Part shown: piece after piece, positions 56,607-64,000 of the stretch
How positions within the stretch are numbered: position 1 is the first letter of the stretch
Layout of the letters: the number at the start of each line of letters is the position of its first letter
Assembly: GCF_000819885.1 (NCBI RefSeq)
Contig: NZ_CDBO01000009.1
Coordinates: forward strand, 1 to 64,000
DNA: 64,000 nucleotides
Origin: Aeromonas fluvialis
GTDB lineage: Bacteria > Pseudomonadota > Gammaproteobacteria > Enterobacterales > Aeromonadaceae
Direction: 5' to 3'
The notes under the pieces: generated by a model
Told to the model about the DNA's origin: nothing
Seen by the model: the letters and a program-made list of their open reading frames with translations, nothing else
Databases searched by the model: none
Translations under genes and position numbers: made by a program

Positions 56607-58034
56607 TCAACTGCTGCACGACAGCTCGCCACCGCAATACCAAGCGGCAACCGGCGTGGCGAGATCCTCATATTCGGATTGTTCATCATAGGGGTGCTGC
56701 AAGGCCGCAAACAGACGCTCGAACGGCGCCATGTTGCCTCGCTCGGCAGCCTCGATCACCTGTTGGGCCAGCGCATTACGCAACACATACTTGGGATTGA
56801 CTGCATCCATCTTCGCCTTGCGGGTAGCGTCCTCGCTCCCCTCCCGGATTAGGCGCGCCCGATAGGCTTCAAGCCACCCTTGCCAGGCGGCAGGATCTGG
56901 CAGCAGGGCCAACAGGCTGGCGGGCCAATCGCCCTGAGCGGTCAATTCCCCCATCTGGCGCAAGAAGAGGTGATAGTCCACCTTGTGCGCCGCCAGCAAC
57001 CGGAACAACTCGCGGAACAACGCTGGGTCATCCTCCTCCCACACTGCCAGCCCGAGTTTGGCCCGCATCAGCTCGGAGTAGTGCAACATCAGCTGCTGTT
57101 CGTACTGGGCCAACGCCGCTGCCAGTGCATCACCGTCCACATGGCCAGCCAGCGCCTGCGCCAGCTTTTGCAGATTCCAGTAACCGACCGCAGGCTGCTG
57201 ATCCAGCGCGTAACGACCCGCCGGATCCGAGTGGTTGCAGACAAAATCGGGCATGTAGGCATCGATAAAGCCGTAGGGGCCGTAATCCAGCGTCAGCCCG
57301 AGCAGCGACATGTTGTCGGTGTTCATCACCCCGTGACAGAAGCCCGCCGCCTGCCATTTGGCAATCAGCCGCGCGGTGCGACGCACTACCTCGGCAAACA
57401 GTTCGGCACCACTCTCCAGTTCGGGGAAGTGGTGGCGCAGCAGATAATCGATGAGCGGCGGGATCTTCTCCCCCTGCCCGCTCCAGGCGAAATATTCGAT
57501 ATGACCAAAGCGCAGATGGCTGGAGGCGGTACGCAGTACGGTCGCGCCTGTCTCCACCTGCTCGCGGTAAACGGGCTCCTGACTCCCCACCAGCACCAGC
57601 GCCCGGGTGGTCGGAATACCGAGGGCATGGAGCGCCTCGGAGGCCAGATACTCACGAATGCTGGAGCGCAGCACGGCGCGGCCATCACCAAAACGGGAAA
57701 ACGGGGTCTTGCCTGCACCCTTGAGGTGGAGATCCCAACGCTGACCATCCGGTGCCTGCTGCTCACCCAGCAGCAGGGCTCGGCCATCTCCAAGCCGGGG
57801 GCTGTAGCCGCCAAACTGGTGGCCGGCATAAACCTGCGCTACCGGCTGCATGCCTGGCAGCACTTTTCCCTCGCCACAACAGGCGATCCAGTCTGCCTCG
57901 CTGACGCCTCCCAGCCCCAACTCATCCAGCAAAGCCCGGTTGAGATGAAGCAACCGGGGCTGGTGCAGCGGCTGGGGGACCACGGGTTCACAGGCCCAGG
58001 GCAACTCGGTCGCAAAAGTGTTGATCAACTTCAT
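56607..58034 (-). CDS. selO: Protein adenylyltransferase SelO
   Basis: SelO is a pseudokinase that transfers AMP to proteins and is linked to redox homeostasis. From [20 protein letters not shown] it is 475 residues (E. coli YdiU 478). Conserved blocks are [52 protein letters not shown] and [11 protein letters not shown]. The C-terminal SCSS has cysteine where eukaryotic SelO has selenocysteine. An ATG 12 codons upstream is less likely. Confidence 0.95.
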   Translation of the reverse strand: MKLINTFATELPWACEPVVPQPLHQPRLLHLNRALLDELGLGGVSEADWIACCGEGKVLPGMQPVAQVYAGHQFGGYSPRLGDGRALLLGEQQAPDGQRWDLHLKGAGKTPFSRFGDGRAVLRSSIREYLASEALHALGIPTTRALVLVGSQEPVYREQVETGATVLRTASSHLRFGHIEYFAWSGQGEKIPPLIDYLLRHHFPELESGAELFAEVVRRTARLIAKWQAAGFCHGVMNTDNMSLLGLTLDYGPYGFIDAYMPDFVCNHSDPAGRYALDQQPAVGYWNLQKLAQALAGHVDGDALAAALAQYEQQLMLHYSELMRAKLGLAVWEEDDPALFRELFRLLAAHKVDYHLFLRQMGELTAQGDWPASLLALLPDPAAWQGWLEAYRARLIREGSEDATRKAKMDAVNPKYVLRNALAQQVIEAAERGNMAPFERLFAALQHPYDEQSEYEDLATPVAAWYCGGELSCSS

Positions 58035-58139
58035 GGTTGTGCCATTCGTCCCTGCGTATGCTCGCGTCACTCTTTATACTGCCGTCAGCCATGCTTGCGC
58101 TCACTGGCGACCATCATTTTTCAATTCAAGGAGAAGAAG

Positions 58140-58442
58140 ATGCAAAAATGGGTATATGCCCTGCCCTTGCTGACACTGGCGTGGGGTCATCAGGCCAAGG
58201 CTGCCGATATTGAAGCCGGCAAAGCCAAGGCGGCGGTCTGTGCCGCCTGTCACGGCGTGGAAGGCAAGGCGATGATCCCCAACTATCCCCATCTGGCGGG
58301 TCAGAATGCCGCCTATCTGGTGAAACAGTTGAAAGCGTTCAAGGATGGCAGTCGCAAGGAGCCCCTAATGATGCCCTTTATGGCGCCGCTCACCGATACC
58401 GACATGGAGAATCTGGCGGCCTATTACGCCAGCCTCAAATAA
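58140..58442 (+). CDS. Small periplasmic c-type cytochrome (class I)
   Basis: The 100-residue product has a signal peptide (cleavage after AKA, residue 21) and one haem-binding CAACH motif (Cys34, Cys37, His38). A methionine in the [11 protein letters not shown] segment is the likely distal ligand. This size fits cytochrome c553/c554-type electron carriers. AAGGAG lies 9 bp before the ATG. It is divergent from selO. Confidence 0.92.
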   Translation: MQKWVYALPLLTLAWGHQAKAADIEAGKAKAAVCAACHGVEGKAMIPNYPHLAGQNAAYLVKQLKAFKDGSRKEPLMMPFMAPLTDTDMENLAAYYASLK

Positions 58443-58448
58443 CCTGGC

Positions 58449-58467
58449 GCGCCCGACTAGCGGGCGC
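58449..58467 (+). terminator. Hairpin after cytochrome c gene
   Basis: GCGCCCG/CGGGCGC arms enclose ACTAG just past the stop. The following CTTCCCC is not a strong T tract. Confidence 0.45.
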
Positions 58468-58525
58468 CTTCCCCCTGATGTGCCGGTCTGAATCTGCCGG
58501 GTCGATGATGCTTCGCCAATCGACC

Positions 58526-60361
58526 CTAGCGGCGGCAGTAGTTGATGATCAGGTCCATAAAGGCTTCGCCGAAACGCTCCAGTTTGCGGTGGCCGACACC
58601 ATTGATGGCCAGCATTTCGTCTTCAGTCATCGGCATCAGCTGAGCCATCTCCACCAGGGTCGCATCGTTGAACACCACGTAGGGCGGCACCTCTTCGTCC
58701 TCGGCAATCTGCTTGCGCAGGCCGCGCAACTCCTTGAACAGCCGTTTGTCGTAGTTGGCGTTGTCGAGCAGACCATTGCGCTTTTCCTTGCGGCTGGAGA
58801 TGGGTTGCAAGCGGGGCACCGCCAGCTCCAGCTTCACCTCGCCACGCAGCACGGGGCGGGCCGCTTCAGTCAGCTGCAGCACCAGATTGCGAGTGATGTT
58901 CTGGGTCAGCAGCCCCTTGTGGATCAGCTGGCGGATCACGCTCATCCAGTATTCATGGCTCTGATCCTTGCCGATGCCGTAGGTCGAGAGCTTGTCGTGG
59001 CCGTGATCCTTGATGCGCTGGTTGAGCGAGCCGCGCAGCACCTCCACCACATAACCCACCCCGAAATTCTGCCCCACCCGCCAGACGCAGGAGAGCGCCT
59101 TCTGGGCATCTTCAGTGCCGTCATAGCTCTTGGGCGGATCGAGACAGATATCGCAGTTGCCGCAGGGCTTGTCGTTGTACTCGCCAAAGTAATTGAGCAG
59201 CACCTGACGGCGGCAGGTCTGCGCCTCGGCAAAGGCCGCCATCACGTTGAGCTTGTACTGCTCCACCTGCAACTGCTGGGGATTCTCGATGTTGTCGAGC
59301 AGTCGCCGCACCCGGCCGATATCGGCGGGATCATAGAGCAAGAGGGCCTCGGCGGGGGTGCTATCACGCCCAGCGCGGCCGGTCTCCTGATAGTAGGACT
59401 CGATGTTCTTGGGGATGTCGTAGTGCACCACGAAGCGCACGTTGGGCTTGTCGATGCCCATGCCAAACGCCACCGTCGCCACCACGATCTCGATGTCATC
59501 CTTGAGGAAGGCATCCTGGGTCTGCTGGCGCTGCTCGAGCGGCAGCCCCGCATGATAGGGCGCCGCCTTGCAGCCGTGGCGGGACAGTCGCTCGGCCACC
59601 TCCTCCACCCGATTACGACTGGAGCAGTAAACAATCCCGCAATTGCCCTTCTGGCTCTGCACGTAGCGCAACAGCTGTTCGGCCGCCTTGAACTTCTCCA
59701 CCAGGCTGTAGCGGATATTGGGGCGATCGAAGCTGGCGGTGTGGATGAAGGGATCGTTCAGCTCAAGCCGGTGCAGCATGTCGCTGCGGGTCGCCTCGTC
59801 GGCGGTCGCGGTGAGCGCCACCACGGGCACCTGGGGGAACCACTGCTTGAGCCGCCCGAGCGCGGCATACTCCGGTCGAAAATCGTGACCCCACTGGGAG
59901 ACGCAGTGGGCCTCGTCGATGGCGAACAGCCCGAGCGGCAGCTCAGCCAGCCGGTCCATAAACTCGTGCTGCAGCAATCGTTCGGGGGAGACATAGAGCA
60001 GCTTGATCTCGCCGCGACGCATGGCGGCAAAGTTCTGGATCATCTCCTCCCGGCTCAGGGCCGAGTTGATATAGACCGCCGCCACGCCGTTGGCACGCAG
60101 ACTGTCTACCTGATCCTTCATCAGTGAAATGAGGGGAGAAACCACCACTCCAAGCCCGGGCCGCAGCAGCGCCGGGATCTGATAGCAGAGCGACTTGCCG
60201 CCACCGGTGGGCTTGAGCACCAGCGCATCGCGCCCCGCCACGATCTGCTCGATAATCTCGAGCTGACCCGGCCGAAACTGCTGGTAGCCGAAGACCGCCT
60301 GCAACAGGGCAAGCGGACTCTCTGGCTGAGGATCTGGCAGGGTTTCGGCAATCGCGGTCAT
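58526..60361 (-). CDS. recQ: ATP-dependent DNA helicase RecQ
   Basis: RecQ is a 3'-5' helicase of the RecF recombination pathway. The 611 residues (E. coli 609) show Walker [20 protein letters not shown] box [18 protein letters not shown], the helicase C motif [16 protein letters not shown], the RQC zinc cysteines (CRRQ...CGNCDIC) and a C-terminal HRDC domain. It is divergent from the thioesterase gene, as for E. coli recQ near yigI. Confidence 0.97.
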   Translation of the reverse strand: MTAIAETLPDPQPESPLALLQAVFGYQQFRPGQLEIIEQIVAGRDALVLKPTGGGKSLCYQIPALLRPGLGVVVSPLISLMKDQVDSLRANGVAAVYINSALSREEMIQNFAAMRRGEIKLLYVSPERLLQHEFMDRLAELPLGLFAIDEAHCVSQWGHDFRPEYAALGRLKQWFPQVPVVALTATADEATRSDMLHRLELNDPFIHTASFDRPNIRYSLVEKFKAAEQLLRYVQSQKGNCGIVYCSSRNRVEEVAERLSRHGCKAAPYHAGLPLEQRQQTQDAFLKDDIEIVVATVAFGMGIDKPNVRFVVHYDIPKNIESYYQETGRAGRDSTPAEALLLYDPADIGRVRRLLDNIENPQQLQVEQYKLNVMAAFAEAQTCRRQVLLNYFGEYNDKPCGNCDICLDPPKSYDGTEDAQKALSCVWRVGQNFGVGYVVEVLRGSLNQRIKDHGHDKLSTYGIGKDQSHEYWMSVIRQLIHKGLLTQNITRNLVLQLTEAARPVLRGEVKLELAVPRLQPISSRKEKRNGLLDNANYDKRLFKELRGLRKQIAEDEEVPPYVVFNDATLVEMAQLMPMTEDEMLAINGVGHRKLERFGEAFMDLIINYCRR

Positions 60362-60494
60362 GGGCTCTCCTTTGGGGTCGCCATTCTAAAGCAGCCGCAG
60401 CCCACAATAAACCTGCCATTGCGACTGTTAAGGAACTGTTGCAGACTGGCTGGAGTTTTTACTCGACTTTGATGACAAGGATTGGGATCAGAGA

Positions 60495-60959
60495 ATGAAA
60501 CAGATGCTCAAGAAGATGGCGCTCAGTGGCATTGCCAACCTGTTTGCCGAGAAGATGCCCTTCAACAAGCTGATCGGCATGCAGGTGACCCACTACGACT
60601 TCGACAAGGTCGAATTGCGTATCAAGATGGACGAGAAGCTGATCGGCAACCCTTTCCATAACATCCTGCACGGCGGCGTCACCGCCACACTGCTGGATGT
60701 AGCGGGCGGCATGATCGTCGCAGCCTCCTGTATCGACGAGCTGGAGGAGTTTTCCCCCAGCTACCTCAAGGAGCGCTTCGCCCGCCTCGGCACCATCGAT
60801 CTGCGGGTGGACTACCTGCGCCCGGGGCGAGGCAACGAGTTTATCGCCACCGCCCACATCATCCGGGCTGGCAGCAAGGTAGCCGTCGCCCGGATGGAGT
60901 TGCACAACGAAGAGGGCACCCACATCGCCTTCGGCACCGGTACCTATCTGGTGGGTTGA
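60495..60959 (+). CDS. yigI: YigI-family acyl-CoA thioesterase
   Basis: The 154-residue product is a single hotdog-fold domain with the PaaI-type motif NILHGGVTATLLDVAGG (residues about 57-73). E. coli YigI, encoded near recQ, hydrolyses medium- and long-chain acyl-CoA; the same role is inferred. It starts about 130 bp from the divergent recQ start. Confidence 0.88.
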   Translation: MKQMLKKMALSGIANLFAEKMPFNKLIGMQVTHYDFDKVELRIKMDEKLIGNPFHNILHGGVTATLLDVAGGMIVAASCIDELEEFSPSYLKERFARLGTIDLRVDYLRPGRGNEFIATAHIIRAGSKVAVARMELHNEEGTHIAFGTGTYLVG

Positions 60960-61082
60960 ACCAAGTTAGTGCATAAAAACCACGCTGCTAATCCACTTTT
61001 AATCATTAGATTCCTTACCCCTCCGCCCGATCCGGGTTCATACTGTTGGACGGGATTGCATGCAGAGGGAGGATTGCAGGCG

Positions 61083-61610
61083 ATGAGTGCGAAACTGGCC
61101 ATCAAACCATCCAGAGCCTTGTTGACACAGCTCGAGTTGATGCTCGACGAGGTGCAGACACCCGAGTGTCGCCACTGGCTGGAACAGGAGCTTGAGGGGT
61201 ATTCTCTCTCCTCGCCCCTGCCTTGGTATCGCATCGTTCCCTGCCGGCAACGCGGTCACTTTCTGGATCTGAAAACGGGAAAATATTTGACCTGTCACAT
61301 CAACAGTCAAACGCTATGCCAACGCGAGCTGGCCCAAATTCAGTTCATTTATGCCCGTGAACCCGCCGCCCACTATTTGCTGCAACGCAATTCCGGTATT
61401 GAACCGTGGCCAGAACAGCTGCTGGAAAATTATCAGGAGCAGCTGATCCCCGGCCATCTATGCCTGCAAGCCTGGCATGAGCCCGTGATATCATTACGTG
61501 CACAACTGATGGAGGGAATAGAACATTTCATTAGTGAGTACCCCAAGCACGCGGCCTTGCTGCCTCAACACAGTTTCAAGGCTTTGCGGCATCAGCACTG
61601 GCATATCTGA
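61083..61610 (+). CDS. Unknown protein with AbiTii-like N-terminus
   Basis: From MSAKLAIKPSRALLTQLELM it is 175 residues. The part around ECRHWLEQELEGYSLSSPLP followed by WYRIV resembles the N-terminal helical domain of AbiTii abortive-infection proteins (a WLxxELxGY...LPxYR pattern). The rest is not recognised. There is no signal peptide. It ends before a terminator at 61707, next to restriction-modification remnants. The similarity is from memory and moderate. Confidence 0.6.
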   Translation: MSAKLAIKPSRALLTQLELMLDEVQTPECRHWLEQELEGYSLSSPLPWYRIVPCRQRGHFLDLKTGKYLTCHINSQTLCQRELAQIQFIYAREPAAHYLLQRNSGIEPWPEQLLENYQEQLIPGHLCLQAWHEPVISLRAQLMEGIEHFISEYPKHAALLPQHSFKALRHQHWHI

Positions 61611-61706
61611 GTAAGCGCCTGGCGCGCAAGGAGGGTACCATAGACAAGACCCATAGCGAGATTGCCACAATCTAGAGTGCCGGAGTCAGGATCAGACTCC
61701 ACCGAT

Positions 61707-61730
61707 GGGCCACCGAACGGTGGCCCTTTT
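61707..61730 (+). terminator. Terminator after the AbiTii-like gene
   Basis: GGGCCACC/GGTGGCCC arms enclose GAAC and are followed by TTTT, about 97 bp past the stop. Confidence 0.85.
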
Positions 61731-61866
61731 AAACCGATGTTAGCGGCTGCCGTCAGCCAATATAACTGGTTCTTCGCATTATCGCGGGAAAGAGAGGATT
61801 GACAGTCAGGGACTCAGGTAAATTGGCAGTCGCCAAACACACCAACCCCTTAGCCCTGCCGCCACA

Positions 61867-62279
61867 ATGCACCCTATCGATCTTGCCGCTTTTTGGCCAG
61901 GCTACGCTGTCGTAGCCAGCCACCCAAGATACCAACAACACCCTCACGCTCACGCTAGAGCCTCTCACAACTGAGCTTCCACGCTGCGGTCGCTGTCTTG
62001 AGCCAAGCCCCCTGAACCATGATCGCCATATCCGTCTTATACGGGATCGCGATCTGCTCGATCAGCGTGTCCAATTACAGGTGCCTGTCCGCCGCGTGGA
62101 CTGCATGAACTGTGGTCGTGTACTGAGCACATCGACTGGCTCGCACCCTCATCACGCCTGACCCAGAGGTTGCGAACGTGGGTCGAGACCTTGCTGCAGA
62201 TGCTACCGCTAAGTCATATCAGTCGCCTCACCGGGCTGCACTGGCACACTATCAAGGCCATCGACAGGCGCCGCCTACA
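61867..62279 (+). pseudogene. ISL3-family transposase remnant
   Basis: The reading starts MHPIDLAAFWPGYAVVAS, shifts frame near 61921 into TLTLTLEPL...PRCGRC...IRLIRDRDLLDQRV...VDCMNCGRV, and shifts again near 62128 into EHIDWLAPSSRLTQRLRTWV and LTGLHWHTIKAID. This is the N-terminal zinc-finger and helix-turn-helix part of an ISL3-type transposase. The DDE domain is missing after 62279. A left end near 61769 (GGTTCTTCGCATTATCGCGG) is possible but unproven. It abuts and seems to have cut hsdM. Confidence 0.75.
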
Positions 62280-62611
62280 TTGCCCAGCGTTTTAAGCGAT
62301 TTGTGGTGGCGAATAACCTGGGCATCGGCATAGATGGCAGCGATCAGGGGGTCGTGGTCTTTGGAGAGATCTACCAGCATCTGGCGATAGTGGTTGAGCA
62401 GGTTGATGCCAGAGCGGTTGGCGAGCTCGGGCCAGCGGCACGATTCGGGCAGGGTGTGGGCGGCCAGGATGCCCGCCTCTTCGTTCTCGTGCACCATCTT
62501 GATAAAGAGCAGCAGCACCAGCTCGGTGACATAGTCGGAGTAGTTGATGCCATCGTCACGCAGGACGTCGCAGAGGTTCCACAGTTTTTGAACAATATCG
62601 TTATTGCGCAT
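62252..62611 (-). pseudogene. hsdM: Type I restriction-modification methylase HsdM, truncated
   Basis: The start MRNNDIVQKLWNLCDVLRDD and the following block YSDYVTELVLLLFIKMVHEN are the HsdM N-terminal helical domain. Similarity ends after AAIYADAQ (about 62318). The frame then runs 66 bp through unrelated sequence and the transposase fragment to a stop. The SAM-binding and NPPF domains are absent, so no methylase can be made. It begins 14 bp after the fic stop. Confidence 0.82.
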
Positions 62612-62625
62612 GGGAATTCCGGTTA

Positions 62626-63696
62626 TTAGCTGTGAGCCGCCAGCAGGGCGCACAGGGGTTGGTTGATATAGTAATTGCCGCGACCAATCTTCTGTTTTTG
62701 CAAGAATCCCTGCTCCACCAGCAGATCCAGATAGCGGGTGGCGGTAATGCGGGTCACCCCGAGATCGCTCATGACAAAGTCGATCTTGGTGTAGGGGTGG
62801 TTGAAGAGGTTATTGAGCAGATCCTGGCTGTAGATCTTGGGCAATCGGTCGCGAATGCCCTGCTTGTAGCTGGCCATCAGCTCCTTGATGCCGGTGATAA
62901 GCGCTATGGTGCTCTGGGCCGTGTCGATCACAGCATCGAGCATGTAGAGCAGCCAGGGCTCCCAGTCACCGCTGTCGCGCACCGCTTGCAGCTCGCGGTA
63001 GTAGCGCCCCTTGTCGTGGATAAAGTGGCGGCTGAGATAGAGTACTGGCAGATTGAGCAGCCCCTGAGCCACCAGATAGAGCAGGTTGAGGATGCGGCCG
63101 GTGCGGCCATTGCCGTCATAGAAGGGGTGAATGCTCTCGAACTGGTGGTGGATGATGGCCATCTTGACCAGCGGATCGGCATCGCACAGCTCGTCGTCAT
63201 TGATATAGCGCACCAGATTGTCCATCAGGGCTGCAATCTCGTCACCGTGTTGGGGCGGGGTGTAGATCACCTCGCCGGTACGGGCATTCTTGAGATCGGT
63301 GCCGGGCAGACGGCGCAGGCCTGCGCGGTTTTTCTCCAGAAACTGCTGCACTGCCAGAATGTCGGCCAGCCGGATCAGCTGCTGACGACGTACAGTGGCA
63401 AAACCCTGCTTGAGAGCCGCGGCATAGTCCTGCACCTCTTTGGTGGCGGGATTGACCGCCTCTTCAAACAGGTTGGCGCGATAGAGATCATCGTGGGTGG
63501 TGATGATGTTCTCGATCTCAGAGCTGTTCTTTGCCTCTTGCAGTGACAGGGTGTTGATGAGGATCCCTTCGTTGGGGATGCTGGCGGCCACTCCCTTGAG
63601 CTCGGCCAGATAGCGGTGAGCTTCGGCGCTCTTCTTAAGCACGGCGCGGCTCTCCAGCTCGGCGATATTGGCCAGTGGTAGTGGGGTGATAGGCAT
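62626..63696 (-). CDS. Fic-family protein (likely AMP transferase, class II)
   Basis: Fic enzymes usually transfer AMP to target hydroxyls. The 356 residues have a Fic/DOC N-terminal region with the inhibitory motif SSEIEN (58-63, [S/T]xxxE[G/N]), the catalytic HPFYDGNGRTGR at 190-201, and a C-terminal winged helix (DLGVTRITATRYLDLLVEQG). This layout matches Shewanella SoFic-type proteins often placed inside type I restriction operons. The gene is intact although hsdM is not. GGGG lies about 8 bp before the ATG. Confidence 0.92.
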   Translation of the reverse strand: MPITPLPLANIAELESRAVLKKSAEAHRYLAELKGVAASIPNEGILINTLSLQEAKNSSEIENIITTHDDLYRANLFEEAVNPATKEVQDYAAALKQGFATVRRQQLIRLADILAVQQFLEKNRAGLRRLPGTDLKNARTGEVIYTPPQHGDEIAALMDNLVRYINDDELCDADPLVKMAIIHHQFESIHPFYDGNGRTGRILNLLYLVAQGLLNLPVLYLSRHFIHDKGRYYRELQAVRDSGDWEPWLLYMLDAVIDTAQSTIALITGIKELMASYKQGIRDRLPKIYSQDLLNNLFNHPYTKIDFVMSDLGVTRITATRYLDLLVEQGFLQKQKIGRGNYYINQPLCALLAAHS

Positions 63697-63709
63697 AGAA
63701 AGTCCCCTG

Positions 63710-63797
63710 TTCTATATATGGCGGCGATTGTATGTATAGAAAATTTAATTTTCTATATGTATATCGACCAAGATAGATAAAAAGGACCCTTTTCTAT
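63710..63797. promoter_or_regulatory. TTCTATA repeat array upstream of fic
   Basis: TTCTATA occurs at 63710, 63751 and 63791 (spacing 41 and 40 bp). The middle one is one arm of a perfect 9-bp inverted repeat TATAGAAAA-N5-TTTTCTATA (63735-63757). It occupies the AT-rich gap between fic and the hsdR-like end and looks like operator sites, perhaps for the Fic winged helix. Confidence 0.6.
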
Positions 63798-63834
63798 ACC
63801 TGTCTCTATCGAAGGCGGCTAGTCACAGCAGCTT

Positions 63835-64000
63835 ATCAGGCGGCTTGCCAGAGTGCATCGCCAAGCTGATCCAGTTGCTTGCCGAGCAGACCGTCGAGCC
63901 TCTTGGCGCCGCCATCATCGGCGAAGCGCTCGTTGATAAAGTCGCGCTCGATGATCACCTCGTGCACCAGCTGCTTGGCCAGGCGCTCTGCAGATTGGCC
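63835..64000 (-). CDS. 3' end of a probable hsdR (partial)
   Basis: The minus-strand reading ends EVIIERDFINERFADDGGAK then RLDGLLGKQLDQLGDALWQA, resembling the tail of type I restriction subunit R proteins. Position before fic-hsdM fits. Upstream of about 63961 the plausible protein (AERLAKQLVH) is in another frame, suggesting one extra base there. The gene continues beyond the window, so identity and integrity are uncertain. Confidence 0.45.

Noticed and set aside
56607-56640. Selenocysteine codon and SECIS element in selO
   Set aside because: The C-terminal SCSS uses an ordinary cysteine codon; no in-frame TGA precedes the stop.
56880-58442. 520-codon plus-strand frame ending at the cytochrome c stop
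   Set aside because: Only its last 100 codons are real. The rest is antisense to selO, and a strong AAGGAG plus signal peptide fix the start at 58140.

Overview
The window looks like chromosomal DNA of an Aeromonas-type gammaproteobacterium. The basis is high-GC coding sequence, close protein similarity to E. coli and Vibrio orthologues, gene order partly shared with E. coli (ompR-envZ/greB/tex; bioH/comF/nfuA; secB-gpsA/gpmM-envC; yihY-dtd-yiiD; priA/rpmE; recQ/yigI) and Aeromonas-like accessory genes such as a chromosomal Qnr-type pentapeptide protein. Genus is inferred from remembered families, not from a search. Several decayed genes would fit a pseudogene-rich lineage such as A. salmonicida, but species cannot be fixed from this sequence.

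Layout. 1-14 kb: the complete S10, spc and alpha ribosomal protein operons on the minus strand (rpsJ to rplQ, with secY and rpoA). The S10 and spc promoters, the long S10 leader, the alpha-operon (S4-type) leader and the rho-independent ends are visible. 14-23.9 kb: an EamA transporter, a heavily damaged ompR-envZ pair, greB, tex, a small unknown gene, a SprA-like metalloprotease coupled to a flagellar-rod-like peptide, then bioH, comF and nfuA. 23.9-29.8 kb: rhodanese-secB-gpsA facing gpmM-envC, then the Qnr-like gene. 29.8-35.5 kb: a gluconate/Entner-Doudoroff regulon (gntR, eda, edd, gntK, GntU-type permease) with three GntR-type operators and a CRP site.

35.6-46.4 kb: pssA, recG, an AsmA-family gene, yiiD, a methyltransferase, dtd, yihY and an aromatic amino acid permease. 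Three genes here carry diverged tandem copies (112-123 bp period) of one of their own ends. 46.5-55.3 kb: an SDR/DUF2867 protein, a calcium-loop protein, priA, rpmE, a CpcT-like protein, an HBM chemoreceptor and rraA. 55.3-56.3 kb: a RyhB small RNA with its Fur box, and yhhQ under a preQ1-I riboswitch. 56.3-61.6 kb: DUF3630, selO, cytochrome c, recQ, yigI and an AbiTii-like protein. 61.7-64 kb: a decayed accessory patch with an ISL3-type transposase remnant, a truncated hsdM, an intact Fic gene and the end of a probable hsdR.

How the genes work together: the first 14 kb supplies translation, Sec export and RNA polymerase alpha under product feedback. The gnt block imports gluconate, phosphorylates it and splits it through the Entner-Doudoroff pathway under GntR and CRP. 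Iron (RyhB) and queuosine precursor (preQ1) control sit side by side. The right end looks like a broken defence island. No rRNA, tRNA or CRISPR array was seen.
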